A DNA stretch of 64,000 nucleotides from an uncultured Pelagibacteraceae bacterium (GCA_902566705.1 CACFJT010000003.1:1-64000), one strand, 5' to 3'. Positions 55,745 through 64,000 are shown, numbered from the stretch's first letter. Made by a program: numbers and translations. Notes: a model not told the origin generated them from the sequence alone.

Positions 55745-58150
55745 ATGGAGAAAAATGCCAAAGTTGTAATCATAGGTGGTGGTGTGGTGGGTTGTTCTAT
55801 TCTTTACCATTTATCTAAATTTGGATTAAAGGATTGCATTTTACTTGAGAGAAATGAACTTACCTCAGGATCGTCTTGGCACGCAGCGGGAAATGTTCAC
55901 GTTATTTCATCTGACCCTAATATCTCTAGGATGATGGCTTATACAATAGGTTTGTATAAAGAAATAGAAAAAGAGTCAGGTCATTCTGTAGGATTTAAAC
56001 CTAGTGGAGGTTTTTATTTAGCTTCAAATGAAGTGTGGGCTGATTATTTAAAGAGAGAAAGATCAAAAGCAAGATATATGGGGCTTGACCAAGAATTTAT
56101 TTCTTTAGAGGAAGTTAAAAAGAAAAATCCTCTAATTGATCCATCTAGATATTTGTTGGCCTTATGGGATCCTATCGATGGTGAAGTTGATCCTTCAGGA
56201 GTTACTTACGCTTTTGCAAAAGCTGCAAAAGTTCATGGTGGAAAATATTACACTCACACTGTCGTAAAAGATACGAAACAAAAAGAAGATGGAACTTGGG
56301 ATGTCTTTACCGAAAAAGGAAATATAAATGCTGAAATAGTAATAAATGCAGGTGGTCTGTGGGCAAGAGAAGTTGGACAATTAGCTGGACTTAATCTTCC
56401 TGTTCAACCAATGGAGCATCATTATTTAATCACTGAACCTATTCCAGAAATTGAAGCAATGGGTGACCAAAGATTACCAATTGGAACAGATTTTGAGGGA
56501 AATATTTACTTTAGACAAGAAGGAAAAGGAATGTTGCTTGGAACTTATGAGCCAAAATCAACTCCTTGGAAAGTTGAAGGCACACCAATGAATTTTGGTC
56601 ATGAGTTACTTGAGCCAAAGTTAGATAACATTGAAGATAGATTGGCAATTGGGTTTGAGAGAATGCCAGCATTAGAGCGGGCAGGAATAAAAAATATAGT
56701 TAATGGACCTTTTACTTTTGGTCCAGATGGAAGCCCTCTTATTGGTCCAGTACCAGGAATGAAAAATTATTGGGTTGCTGTTGGTGTTATGGCTGGATTT
56801 TGCCAAGGCGGTGGTGTTGGAAAATGTATAGCAGAATGGATTATTGATGGAGAACCATCAATTGACGTTTGGGCAATGGATGTTGCAAGATTTGGAGATT
56901 ATGCATCACCTCAATATGGAACAATAAAATCCTCAGAAAATTATGAGCGAAGATTTATTATGACTTTTCCAAACGAAACTTTACCAAAGGGAAGAAAACA
57001 AAAAACTACTGCACTGTATGATCGTTTTGTAAATCAAGGTGCTGTTATGGGAGATAGCTTTGGATTAGAAAATGTTTTGTGGTTTGCAAATAATAAAGAA
57101 GATGCTCATGAAGAACCTACTATTAAAAGATCAAGATCACATGACTATGTTTCAAAAGAAGTCATTAATGTAAGAGAAAATGTTGGTTTAATCGAAGTTG
57201 CCAACTTTTCAAAACACGAATTCAAAGGTCCTGATGCTAGAAAATTTTTAGATCACATAATGGCTGGAAGACTTCCAAAACCAGGAAGAATATCTTTATC
57301 TCCAATGTTGTCGTATAGAGGGAAATTATGTGGTGATTTAACGGTTGCTTGTTTAGATGAAAATGAATTTATGGTATTTGGTTCTGGAGCTGCTCAAGAA
57401 ATGCATAGACGTTGGTTTGAGAGTCACATAGATAAATTTAATTTAAGTTATTCTAATAGATCTGATGAGTATCATGGTTTGTCTATTGCAGGACCAAATT
57501 CAAGGAAAGTTTTGGAAAAAATTGTAAGAGATGATGTTTCAAATGAAAAATTTAAGTTTAGAGATTCTAGAAGAATGTTTGTTGGTGGAGTTCCAGCTAT
57601 AATAAATAGAATTTCATTTACTGGCGAACTCGGTTATGAAATTTATGTAGCACCTCACTATCAACTAAAACTTTATGAAGAATTAATGGAAGCTGGAAAA
57701 GAATTTAATATTAAACCTTTTGGTGGAAGAGCATTAATGTCAATGAGGTTGGAGAAAAATTGGGGAGCTTGGACTTTAGATTATAGACCTGATTTTACTG
57801 CAAAAGAGACAGGCTTAGATGCTTTTATAAATTGGGACAAAGAGTTTATTGGTAAAGAAAGTGCACAAAAGGAAAATTCTTCAAATAAACTCGTACCATT
57901 AATTGTTGAAACAAATGAAATTGATGTAACAAATAATGAAGCCGTCTTGAATGGAGATCAAAGTATTGGCTATGTAACTTCAGGTGGGTTTGCTCATTTT
58001 GTAAACAAAAGTGTAGCGTTTACTTTTGTTGATCAAAAAAAAATTAAATCTGAAAATAAAATTCAAGTAGAGATAAATGGAGATTTATTTAATTGTTCAA
58101 TTATTAAAGAACCACTTTACGATCCAAGTGGTCAAAAAATGAGAAGCTAA
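55745..58150 (+). CDS. dmgdh: Dimethylglycine dehydrogenase
   Basis: The protein has 801 residues with an N-terminal FAD domain (VVIIGGGVVGCSILYHLSKFG). The GSSWHAAGN block contains the His that carries covalent FAD in the mitochondrial DMGDH/sarcosine dehydrogenase family. A GcvT-like folate domain follows from about residue 430 (VGLIEVANFSKHEFKGPDARKFLDHI, NRISFTGELGYEIYV, ALMSMRLEKNWGAW). It removes one methyl of dimethylglycine, giving sarcosine and methylene-THF. It lies downstream of bhmT, matching the pathway. Sarcosine dehydrogenase is the close alternative. Confidence 0.87.
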   Translation: MEKNAKVVIIGGGVVGCSILYHLSKFGLKDCILLERNELTSGSSWHAAGNVHVISSDPNISRMMAYTIGLYKEIEKESGHSVGFKPSGGFYLASNEVWADYLKRERSKARYMGLDQEFISLEEVKKKNPLIDPSRYLLALWDPIDGEVDPSGVTYAFAKAAKVHGGKYYTHTVVKDTKQKEDGTWDVFTEKGNINAEIVINAGGLWAREVGQLAGLNLPVQPMEHHYLITEPIPEIEAMGDQRLPIGTDFEGNIYFRQEGKGMLLGTYEPKSTPWKVEGTPMNFGHELLEPKLDNIEDRLAIGFERMPALERAGIKNIVNGPFTFGPDGSPLIGPVPGMKNYWVAVGVMAGFCQGGGVGKCIAEWIIDGEPSIDVWAMDVARFGDYASPQYGTIKSSENYERRFIMTFPNETLPKGRKQKTTALYDRFVNQGAVMGDSFGLENVLWFANNKEDAHEEPTIKRSRSHDYVSKEVINVRENVGLIEVANFSKHEFKGPDARKFLDHIMAGRLPKPGRISLSPMLSYRGKLCGDLTVACLDENEFMVFGSGAAQEMHRRWFESHIDKFNLSYSNRSDEYHGLSIAGPNSRKVLEKIVRDDVSNEKFKFRDSRRMFVGGVPAIINRISFTGELGYEIYVAPHYQLKLYEELMEAGKEFNIKPFGGRALMSMRLEKNWGAWTLDYRPDFTAKETGLDAFINWDKEFIGKESAQKENSSNKLVPLIVETNEIDVTNNEAVLNGDQSIGYVTSGGFAHFVNKSVAFTFVDQKKIKSENKIQVEINGDLFNCSIIKEPLYDPSGQKMRS

Positions 58151-58776
58151 TGGCTCAAAAAGACGTAGGAAACAAAATTCCAATTTATAAACTTAAAACC
58201 ACAGATGAAGTTATGAAGTACTACGATGAGTGGGGAGACAAAGACAAATATAATAAAGACATGGTTGATTGGAACTATACTGGACCCAAAGAAACCGCTG
58301 AAATATTTAACAAATATGAGAAAAATAAAGATACTTTAATTTTTGATGCTGGATGTGGAACAGGTTTAGTGGGATTGGAGCTTAAAAAATATAGTTTTAA
58401 AAATTTTCATGGAGCCGATTTATCTCAAACTTTATTAGACACTGTACCAAAAGATCTTTATCAAAAATTAGTAAAGGTTGATTTAAATAAACCAATAGAA
58501 GTTGAGGACAACTTTTATGGTGGAGTTATGTGTGTTGGAACATTTACTTTTGGGCATGTAAAACCAAATGCATTAGATGAATTTATAAGAATAACAAAAC
58601 CAGGTGGTTTAATTTGTTTCACAATTAATGAAGGAATTCATGAAGAGTATGGTTTTGATAAAAAAATTGATATACTCAAAGATAGCAAGAAGTGGGAAGA
58701 AGTAGAATTTTTTAAATCCGACTATATTGCAAGCAAAGATGTTAACGCATGGTTAGGTTTGTATAGAGTATTATGA
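58150..58776 (+). CDS. Class I SAM-dependent methyltransferase
   Basis: The protein has 208 residues. The SAM motif LIFDAGCGTGLVGLELKKY is at about residues 63-81, followed by HGADLSQTLLD and the FIRITKPGGLICFTINEG post-motif. It resembles small methyltransferases near METTL27 in pattern. It starts on the last base of dmgdh and overlaps the next gene by four bases, so it is strictly co-translated. A methyltransferase in a demethylation operon is unexpected; it may methylate the product of the kinase/oxygenase genes downstream. Substrate is unknown. Confidence 0.82.
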   Translation: MAQKDVGNKIPIYKLKTTDEVMKYYDEWGDKDKYNKDMVDWNYTGPKETAEIFNKYEKNKDTLIFDAGCGTGLVGLELKKYSFKNFHGADLSQTLLDTVPKDLYQKLVKVDLNKPIEVEDNFYGGVMCVGTFTFGHVKPNALDEFIRITKPGGLICFTINEGIHEEYGFDKKIDILKDSKKWEEVEFFKSDYIASKDVNAWLGLYRVL

Positions 58777-60008
58777 GGTTTAGTAGAAAAATAGCTCCTG
58801 AGATAAAACCAAGACAAAATTTTATTACCAAAAAAAGATTAAGAGAAGATGAGATTGATTTTGATAAATTAAGGTCATATCGTTTAGATAGGGTCAGAAA
58901 AGAATTAGAAAAAAATGATTTAGAAGCTTGTATTCTCTTTGATCCAGTAAATGTTCGTTATGCTTTAGATACTGTAAATATGAGTGTTTATAATATGCAT
59001 AATTTAACAAGATATTGTTTTGTGTCAGTCAACGGACCAACTATTCTTTATGAGTATTTTAATTGTGAAATATTGTCGAAGCATTTAAATCTCATTGATG
59101 AAATAAGGCCTGCGATCACATGGGACTACTTCAGTAATGGAGACCAAGCAAACAATCAATTATTAAAATGGATACATGAAGTTAAAGACTTATCAAAAAA
59201 TTATTTTAAATCAAAAAAAATTGCGATCGATGTTTTAAATGGCCCTGCGGTTACAGCTTTAAATAAAGAAGGTATTGAGGTTGTAGATGCAAAATTGATT
59301 TTAGAACAAGCAAGGGTAATAAAGTCACCTGATGAATTAATTTGTATGAAAGCAGCAATAGAAGTTGCAGAAAAAGGTGTATCAAAAATGAGATTAGATC
59401 TTAAACCAGGAATGACTGAAGATGAATTGTGGTCAATTTTACATAAAACGAATATTGAAAATGGAGGCGAGTGGATTGAGTGTAGGATTCTATCTTCTGG
59501 TGAAAGAACAAATCCATGGATGCAAGAGAGCAGTAATAAAGTTATGCAACAGGGAGAAATTGTTGCATTTGATACAGATATGGTTGGTCCCTATGGATAC
59601 TGTGCTGATATATCAAGGGCCTTTGTAGTTGGACATAAATTTAATGATGAGCAAAAAAAACTATATTCAATGGCTAGAAATCAAATTGATCATAATTTTA
59701 GATTAATAAAACCAGGAATGAGTTTTAAAGAATTTATAAAAAAATCTTGGGTTTTGCCTGATGAATATTATGGAAATAGGTATTCATGTATGGTTCATGG
59801 AATTGGTTTGTGTGATGAGTGGCCCCAAATAAGATATCCAACTGATGGTGGAGAAGAAGGTGGAACTTTTGAAAAGAACATGACAATCACACTAGAAAGT
59901 TATATTGGAAAAGTTGGTGGTAAAGAAGGTGTAAAACTTGAACAACAGTATCTTGTTGGTGAAAATGGACTTGAATTAATGTCCCATCATCCTTTAGAAG
60001 ATATTTAA
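58773..60008 (+). CDS. dddP: DddP-like M24-fold protein (possible DMSP lyase)
   Basis: The protein has 411 residues of the M24 'pita-bread' fold. Six candidate metal residues are Asp267, Asp269, Asp279, His342, Glu375 and Glu390 (FDTDMVG, CADISR, HGIGLCDEWP, TLESYIG, KLEQQY). Their spacing matches the metal site I recall for DddP, the DMSP lyase, and so do the flanking blocks NGGEWIECR, RTNPWMQE and FDPVNVRYALDT. DddP differs from peptidases by the extra Asp in DTD. It may therefore cleave DMSP to DMS and acrylate; an M24 peptidase or hydrolase is the alternative. It overlaps its neighbours by ATGA and TAATG. Confidence 0.65.
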   Translation: MRFSRKIAPEIKPRQNFITKKRLREDEIDFDKLRSYRLDRVRKELEKNDLEACILFDPVNVRYALDTVNMSVYNMHNLTRYCFVSVNGPTILYEYFNCEILSKHLNLIDEIRPAITWDYFSNGDQANNQLLKWIHEVKDLSKNYFKSKKIAIDVLNGPAVTALNKEGIEVVDAKLILEQARVIKSPDELICMKAAIEVAEKGVSKMRLDLKPGMTEDELWSILHKTNIENGGEWIECRILSSGERTNPWMQESSNKVMQQGEIVAFDTDMVGPYGYCADISRAFVVGHKFNDEQKKLYSMARNQIDHNFRLIKPGMSFKEFIKKSWVLPDEYYGNRYSCMVHGIGLCDEWPQIRYPTDGGEEGGTFEKNMTITLESYIGKVGGKEGVKLEQQYLVGENGLELMSHHPLEDI

Positions 60009-60418
60009 TGAAAATTATTTTAGTAATGGGTTTACCTGGAGCTGGTAAAACAACTCTAGCAAATGAAATGGCACCACTATTAAATGCAAAAAGACTAAAT
60101 GCAGACGAAGTGAGAAAAGCTGCAAATGATTGGGATTTTTCAGAGGAAGGAAGGGTAAGACAAGCAAAAAGAATGGCTGAAGCAGCTTTAAAAATAAAAG
60201 AACAAGGTCATTATGTAATTGCTGATTTCATTGCACCAACACCTAAAGCAAGAAGCATGTTTCCATCAGATTTTAGAGTGTGGGTCGATACAATTAAAAA
60301 AGGAAGATTTGAAGACACTAACCAAATGTTTGTTAATCCTAAGAATTTTGATTTTCATGTAACAACTCAGGATGCAAAAAATTGGGCACCAAAAATAATA
60401 GAGGAGATAAAAAAATGA
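60008..60418 (+). CDS. P-loop small-molecule kinase, APS-kinase-like
   Basis: The protein has 136 residues. The Walker A motif is VMGLPGAGKTTLANEM, followed by KRLNADEVRKAANDWDFSEEGR and a Walker B-like YVIADFIAP. This resembles adenylylsulfate kinase but is shorter, and the usual APS-binding residues are not all clear. It overlaps the nucleotidyltransferase by four bases (ATGA), so kinase and transferase are a pair. Together they could phosphorylate and then nucleotidylate a small substrate. The substrate is unknown. Confidence 0.7.
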   Translation: MKIILVMGLPGAGKTTLANEMAPLLNAKRLNADEVRKAANDWDFSEEGRVRQAKRMAEAALKIKEQGHYVIADFIAPTPKARSMFPSDFRVWVDTIKKGRFEDTNQMFVNPKNFDFHVTTQDAKNWAPKIIEEIKK

Positions 60419-60789
60419 CACACCAATGGGATAACAAAAAACCAACAGCACAAATGCTAGGAAGATGGCAACCTTTTCACGATGGGCATTATACTTTATT
60501 TAAAGAAATTATAAAAAAAACTGGACAAGTTTGTATTCAAATCAGAGATGTGCAAGGTGTGGATGATAATCCTTTTGATTTTGAAACAGTAAAAAAAAAC
60601 ATTGAAGACAGATTAAATCCTGAATTTAAAGGACAATTTAAAATTATGTTAGTACCTAATATTACAAATATTTGTTATGGTAGGGGAGTTGGATATAAGA
60701 TTGAGGAAATAGTTTTAGATGAAGAAACTCAAAAAATATCAGCTACTAAAATAAGAGCAAAAATGAGAGAAGAAGGAAAGTTAAAATAA
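60415..60789 (+). CDS. Cytidylyltransferase-fold nucleotidyltransferase
   Basis: The protein has 124 residues from the ATG at 60415; the frame is open 11 codons upstream. The adenylyl/cytidylyl-transferase site is visible as LGRWQPFHDGHYTLFKEII (H-x-G-H) with the ISATKIRAKMREEG signature near the end. It lacks further domains. It pairs with the APS-kinase-like gene. Possible roles are activation of an alcohol phosphate (as in CDP-choline synthesis) or a nucleotide-cofactor step; neither can be chosen from sequence. Confidence 0.75.
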   Translation: MTHQWDNKKPTAQMLGRWQPFHDGHYTLFKEIIKKTGQVCIQIRDVQGVDDNPFDFETVKKNIEDRLNPEFKGQFKIMLVPNITNICYGRGVGYKIEEIVLDEETQKISATKIRAKMREEGKLK

Positions 60790-60795
60790 AATTAA

Positions 60796-61647
60796 ATGAA
60801 CGATAGACTTAAGACTATTGTAGATTTAGAAAAATATCCAATACACGATTTGAATTCACCAATAATTAAAAATCTAGTTAAAAAATGTAAAGAAGAACTG
60901 GATCAACATAGTTGTTCAAGAATTCCAAATTTTATTTTACCTAAATCACTTAAGGTCATGAATTCTGAGTTAGAAAAACAACTAGACGAAGTTTATATGT
61001 CTAAAGAAAGTATAAATGCATACTTATATGCAAAGGATGATCCTTTATTACCAAAAGATCATCCAAAAAGAACTTTTATGAATAGATATAATGGATATTT
61101 AAATTCAGATTGTTTTCCAAAAGATTCAGAGATGAAATATCTATACGAAACTGAAGAACTGTTAAAATTTGTATCTGCTTGTTTAGACGTTTCACCTATT
61201 TACAGATGGGCAGATCCTTTAGCATGTCATGCGTATAATGTTATGAAACCAGATGGAGTACTCCCATGGCATTTTGATAGTTGTGAATTTACGCTTAGTT
61301 TAATGATCCAAAAACCTGAGAAGGGAGGTGTATTTGAGTACTGTCCAAATATTAGAGAACCAGGAAACGAAAATTTTGAAGAAGTGCAAAAAGTTATAGC
61401 AGGAGACAGAACAAGAGTAAGACAATTAAAATTAGAGCCAGGAGATTTACAAATATTTAAAGGTAGATTTACATTGCATAGGGTAACCAAAGTTGAAGGC
61501 CAAAAATCAAGATATATGTGTATTCCAGCTTATGTTTTAGACCCATGGAGAGTAAACACCCCAGAACATTCCAAAGCTATTTATGGCAAAGTTTTACCAA
61601 TTCATATAGAAAGAAATCATGTTAGATCCGATGGATTAACTGATTAA
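60796..61647 (+). CDS. 2OG-Fe(II) oxygenase, HalD/BesD-like
   Basis: The protein has 283 residues. The iron facial triad is WHFDS (His, Asp) and LHRVT (His), with Arg in GQKSRYMCIPAY for 2-oxoglutarate. The N-terminal VDLEKYPIHDLNSPIIKNLVKKC resembles the start of HalD/BesD-type amino-acid enzymes as I recall them. Halogenases of that group replace the Asp by Gly or Ala; here HFD keeps Asp, so hydroxylation is expected. It may hydroxylate a free amino acid or betaine-like compound. It sits between the nucleotidyltransferase and the enoyl-CoA hydratase. Confidence 0.72.
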   Translation: MNDRLKTIVDLEKYPIHDLNSPIIKNLVKKCKEELDQHSCSRIPNFILPKSLKVMNSELEKQLDEVYMSKESINAYLYAKDDPLLPKDHPKRTFMNRYNGYLNSDCFPKDSEMKYLYETEELLKFVSACLDVSPIYRWADPLACHAYNVMKPDGVLPWHFDSCEFTLSLMIQKPEKGGVFEYCPNIREPGNENFEEVQKVIAGDRTRVRQLKLEPGDLQIFKGRFTLHRVTKVEGQKSRYMCIPAYVLDPWRVNTPEHSKAIYGKVLPIHIERNHVRSDGLTD

Positions 61648-62427
61648 ATGACTAGTAACATTAAAATTAAAAAAATTAACAACGAAGTTTCATCAATTAT
61701 CATTGATGAACCAAAAACTTATAATTCTTTATCATTCAAAAATCTTTCAGATTTATTAAAAGCATTAAAAAAATTAGATACTGATAAAAAAGTTAAAGTA
61801 ATAATATTAGAGGGTGCTGGTAAAGGATTTAGCGCAGGACACAATTTAAAAGAAGTTAAAGGTTTAAAAAAGAGAGATAAATATTTAAAATTATTTAATC
61901 TTTGTTCAAAAGTAATGCTTCAAATTGTTGAAGGAAGAAAACCAGTAGTTGCTAAAGTTCATGGGGCGGCATTTGCAGCTGGTTGTCAATTAGTTGCAAG
62001 TTGTGATTTAGCATATAGCACAAAAGATTCATTGTTCGCTACTCCAGGTGTAAATATAGGTTTATTTTGTAGTACACCAATGGTTGCTGTAAGTAGAAAA
62101 ATAAATCGAAAACCAATGATGAAAATGTTGTTAACAGGAGAACCTATCAATGCAAATTATGCTAAAGAAATAGGTTTAATTAATGATTATTTTTCAAAAA
62201 CAAAATTAAATAATGAAGTGCTAAAGGTGGCAAACAAAATTGCTTCTAAATCTAATTTAACAATAAAAATTGGAAAACAAGCTTTTTATAAACAATTAGA
62301 AATGCCTCTGAATAAAGCTTATGCTTATACAAGCAAAATGATGACCCTTAACATGATGGCAATGGATGCTAAAGAAGGAATTTCTGCTTTTTTAGAAAAA
62401 AGAAAACCAAATTGGAAAAATAAATAG
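61648..62427 (+). CDS. Enoyl-CoA hydratase/isomerase family protein
   Basis: The protein has 259 residues. Crotonase-fold blocks are KGFSAGHNLKEVKGL (oxyanion loop), KVHGAAFAAGCQLVASCDLAYS, and PGVNIGLFCSTPMVAVSR. The 'C-S-T-P' run in place of the usual catalytic Glu region places it near ECHDC3-like members, whose reaction is poorly known. It abuts the oxygenase gene with no gap and overlaps the next small gene (TAGTG). It might hydrate an acyl-CoA such as acryloyl-CoA if the DddP-like protein is a DMSP lyase; this is an inference only. Confidence 0.85.
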   Translation: MTSNIKIKKINNEVSSIIIDEPKTYNSLSFKNLSDLLKALKKLDTDKKVKVIILEGAGKGFSAGHNLKEVKGLKKRDKYLKLFNLCSKVMLQIVEGRKPVVAKVHGAAFAAGCQLVASCDLAYSTKDSLFATPGVNIGLFCSTPMVAVSRKINRKPMMKMLLTGEPINANYAKEIGLINDYFSKTKLNNEVLKVANKIASKSNLTIKIGKQAFYKQLEMPLNKAYAYTSKMMTLNMMAMDAKEGISAFLEKRKPNWKNK

Positions 62428-62609
62428 TGATAAAAAATATTTTAATAGTAGTTTTTATTATTATTGGTGTATTAGTAATTTATAATTTTAAGGATCATAA
62501 TCAAAAAAGAGCGATCGAAGCATGCGTAGCTGGAACTAAAACGTTGGAAAAACCAATGACTGCTTCTGAGGCAAGAATATTTTGTGAGAAACAAATTAAA
62601 AATAATTAA
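62427..62609 (+). CDS. Small single-pass membrane protein (60 aa)
   Basis: The GTG start at 62427 overlaps the enoyl-CoA hydratase stop, and its own stop overlaps the next ATG (TAATG). One membrane segment (NILIVVFIIIGVLVIYNF) at the N-terminus, then a short soluble part with two Cys (ACVAGTKTLEKPMTASEARIFCEKQI), perhaps disulphide-bonded in the periplasm. I recognise no family; tight coupling makes it likely real. Confidence 0.65.
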   Translation: MIKNILIVVFIIIGVLVIYNFKDHNQKRAIEACVAGTKTLEKPMTASEARIFCEKQIKNN

Positions 62610-63043
62610 TGAGTAATATTAAGGAAATTCTTTCAAAATATAATACTATTGCTATGGTGGGAGTAAGCAATGATCCAACTAAAGCATCAACTATTGTAAT
62701 GAAATACATGCAAGAATATGGATATAAAGTTTATCCAGTTAACCCCAGAGCCGAGGGTCAAAAAATTTTAGGGCAAGAAGTTTTTGCTAAAATATCAGAT
62801 ATTAAAGATCAGATTGATATCGTAGATGTGTTTAGACCATCTAAAGAAGTCTATGCTATAGCAGAGGATACTATTAAAATCGGAGCTAAAGTTTTATGGT
62901 TACAGCTTGGTATACGAGACGAAAAGGCAAAGGATTTGATGGAAAAAAATGATATTAAGTATGTTGAAAACAAATGTACAAAAATGGAATATCAAAAATA
63001 TTTTCTAAAAGTTAGACAGGCGTTTCCAGTTTTGAGTGACTAA
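62609..63043 (+). CDS. CoA-binding-domain protein (YccU-like)
   Basis: The protein has 144 residues and is one CoA_binding Rossmann domain: TIAMVGVSNDPTKASTIVMKYMQEYGYKVYPVNP, then IDIVDVFRPSKEV and VLWLQLGIRDEKA. Such single-domain proteins (YccU type) bind CoA or acyl-CoA; their function is not established. Position next to the hydratase suggests a link with acyl-CoA. It is coupled to both neighbours by overlaps. Confidence 0.85.
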   Translation: MSNIKEILSKYNTIAMVGVSNDPTKASTIVMKYMQEYGYKVYPVNPRAEGQKILGQEVFAKISDIKDQIDIVDVFRPSKEVYAIAEDTIKIGAKVLWLQLGIRDEKAKDLMEKNDIKYVENKCTKMEYQKYFLKVRQAFPVLSD

Positions 63044-64000
63044 TGAACAAAGTAATTAAGTTTTTAGATAGTACTTTTTTAGACTTGGGTCGACAATTTA
63101 AGTGGACTTACTTACCACCATTAATGGTATATATGGCTGCAGGTATATCTGGTTTAACAGGTATAGTTGGTACGTTCTTTGTAAAAGATTATTTAAATTT
63201 ATCTGCTGCATTTCTTGCAGGCCTAGGTTTTTGGGCAGGTATTCCTTGGGCATTAAAAATGCCACTAGGTCATCTAGTAGACCTTATTTGGGAAAGAAAA
63301 AATTATATGGTTTACTTTGGTGCGTCTCTAATAGCTTTAAGTTTACTTATTATGTATGGGCTAATTGTTCATACAGAAGAAATGTCTCAAGTTTTTTCTG
63401 TAGAGACTTGGTTTGTGATTAGTGTGATTTTGGCTCCCGTTGGTTATGTAGTTCAGGATGTAGTCGCTGATGCTATGACTGTCGAAGCTGTTCCTTTAGT
63501 TGATGAAACTGGAAATAATTATTCCAAAGATCAAATAAAAATAATGCATACAACAATGCAAACTCTTGGACGGTTCGCAATTATTGGTGGTACTGTCCTT
63601 GTAGCGTTAGTTAATGTAATTTTGTTTAGAGACGTAGAGAGTTTAGAGCAAACTGAAAAGATAAATTTATATGGAACTATTTATATCTACGCACTTGTAA
63701 TACCTTTAGTTTCTATCTTAGGTGTAATTTTAGCTAATTATTTAAGATATAAAAAAATACAAACTTTAAAATCTAAAGGTCTAGAATATAAAGATGAAAG
63801 AGGTAATGAGAAAACAAAAATAAACTGGTGGATATTAGGAGGAAGTTTAGTTTTTGTTATTTTCACATTGTCCATTGGGTCCTTTAAAGTACCTTTTGCT
63901 CAAGAAATCGTATTTTTAGGTTCAGTAGTAATTATTTTGTTTTTAATGTTTAAGCTTATAAAGGAATTACCTCAGGAATTAAGGTTAACTATAGTAGGTA
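63043..64000 (+). CDS. Multi-pass transporter (MFS, BT1-like), cut by the window end
   Basis: The frame opens with ATG at 63043, overlapping the CoA-binding gene (TAATG), and is still open at the last base. At least seven hydrophobic segments are visible, starting with YLPPLMVYMAAGISGLTGIVGTFFV. The motif GYVVQDVVADAMTVEAVP resembles the conserved loop of the BT1 folate/biopterin transporter branch of the major facilitator superfamily. Folate uptake would suit this THF-heavy locus, but the match is by eye. The 3' part lies outside the window. Confidence 0.75.
   Translation, partial: MNKVIKFLDSTFLDLGRQFKWTYLPPLMVYMAAGISGLTGIVGTFFVKDYLNLSAAFLAGLGFWAGIPWALKMPLGHLVDLIWERKNYMVYFGASLIALSLLIMYGLIVHTEEMSQVFSVETWFVISVILAPVGYVVQDVVADAMTVEAVPLVDETGNNYSKDQIKIMHTTMQTLGRFAIIGGTVLVALVNVILFRDVESLEQTEKINLYGTIYIYALVIPLVSILGVILANYLRYKKIQTLKSKGLEYKDERGNEKTKINWWILGGSLVFVIFTLSIGSFKVPFAQEIVFLGSVVIILFLMFKLIKELPQELRLTIVG

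Noticed and set aside
60796..61647. Radical halogenase (HalD/BesD)
   Set aside because: Halogenases lack the carboxylate ligand; this protein keeps Asp in HFD, so hydroxylation is more likely.
1..64000. tRNA, rRNA, CRISPR, insertion sequence or phage genes
   Set aside because: I saw no GTTCGA-type T-arm with a cloverleaf, no regular repeat arrays, and no transposase or integrase frames.

Overview
The window is almost certainly from a SAR11 (Pelagibacterales) alphaproteobacterium. It is strongly AT-rich and rich in A and T homopolymers. Genes are packed with zero to a few bases between them, often with TAATG or ATGA start/stop overlaps. The gene content is typical of SAR11: tmm, tdm, bhmT, soxBDAG, fhs, and glycine-betaine/TMAO ABC transporters. 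I see no rRNA, tRNA, CRISPR array, insertion sequence, phage gene or origin. The longest gene-free stretch is about 270 bases (52135-52405).

Layout. 1-5561 (+): the 3' part of aconitase, then a YfgM-like/BamB-like envelope pair, a cupin-like protein, a ZapE-type ATPase and a YjbQ-family protein. 5567-20759 (-): a frameshifted photolyase, a diaminopropionate-ammonia-lyase-like enzyme, a GmaS/GlnT-type ligase, an Amt transporter with small companion proteins, the N-methylglutamate synthase triad (mgsCBA), a second glutamine-synthetase-family ligase, a FAD amine oxidoreductase, a frameshifted MarR-like regulator, and TMAO demethylase (tdm). 20902-28561 (+): TMAO transporter genes (tmoX, tmoW, tmoV) interrupted by a MORN protein and an anchored protein, then glycerol kinase and glycerol-3-phosphate dehydrogenase. 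28566-38831: trimethylamine monooxygenase (tmm), an iron alcohol dehydrogenase, a class I amidotransferase, formate-tetrahydrofolate ligase, and heterotetrameric sarcosine oxidase soxBDAG, with soxG frameshifted. 38842-48007: housekeeping and unknown genes, including purE/purK, a cold-shock protein and a racemase. Also here is a four-gene unit built around an M19-dipeptidase homologue that lacks part of the metal site. 48050-52134 (-): a DmdA-related folate-dependent methyltransferase, a short MetF homologue, and a betaine-type permease and binding protein without an ATPase. 52406-64000 (+): one long, tightly packed run. It holds a Rieske oxygenase, bhmT, a methyltransferase-like gene, dimethylglycine dehydrogenase, a methyltransferase, a DddP-like protein, a P-loop kinase, a nucleotidyltransferase, a 2OG-Fe(II) oxygenase, an enoyl-CoA hydratase, a CoA-binding protein and a multi-pass transporter cut by the window end.

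How it works together. Most of the window takes methyl groups off small methylated N (and perhaps S) compounds and feeds them to tetrahydrofolate. Tmm would oxidise trimethylamine to TMAO, TmoXWV would import TMAO, and Tdm would release dimethylamine and formaldehyde. A GmaS-type ligase with MgsABC would turn methylamine into N-methylglutamate. BhmT, DMGDH and SoxBDAG would strip glycine betaine to glycine, and Fhs would interconvert formate and 10-formyl-THF. Dimethylamine monooxygenase is not in this window.

Three genes (photolyase, MarR-like regulator, soxG) are broken only by one extra base in a homopolymer. The cause could be sequencing error, transcriptional slippage or true decay. The least explained part is the kinase / nucleotidyltransferase / 2OG-oxygenase / methyltransferase set at 58150-62427, which looks like an undescribed small-molecule pathway attached to betaine catabolism.
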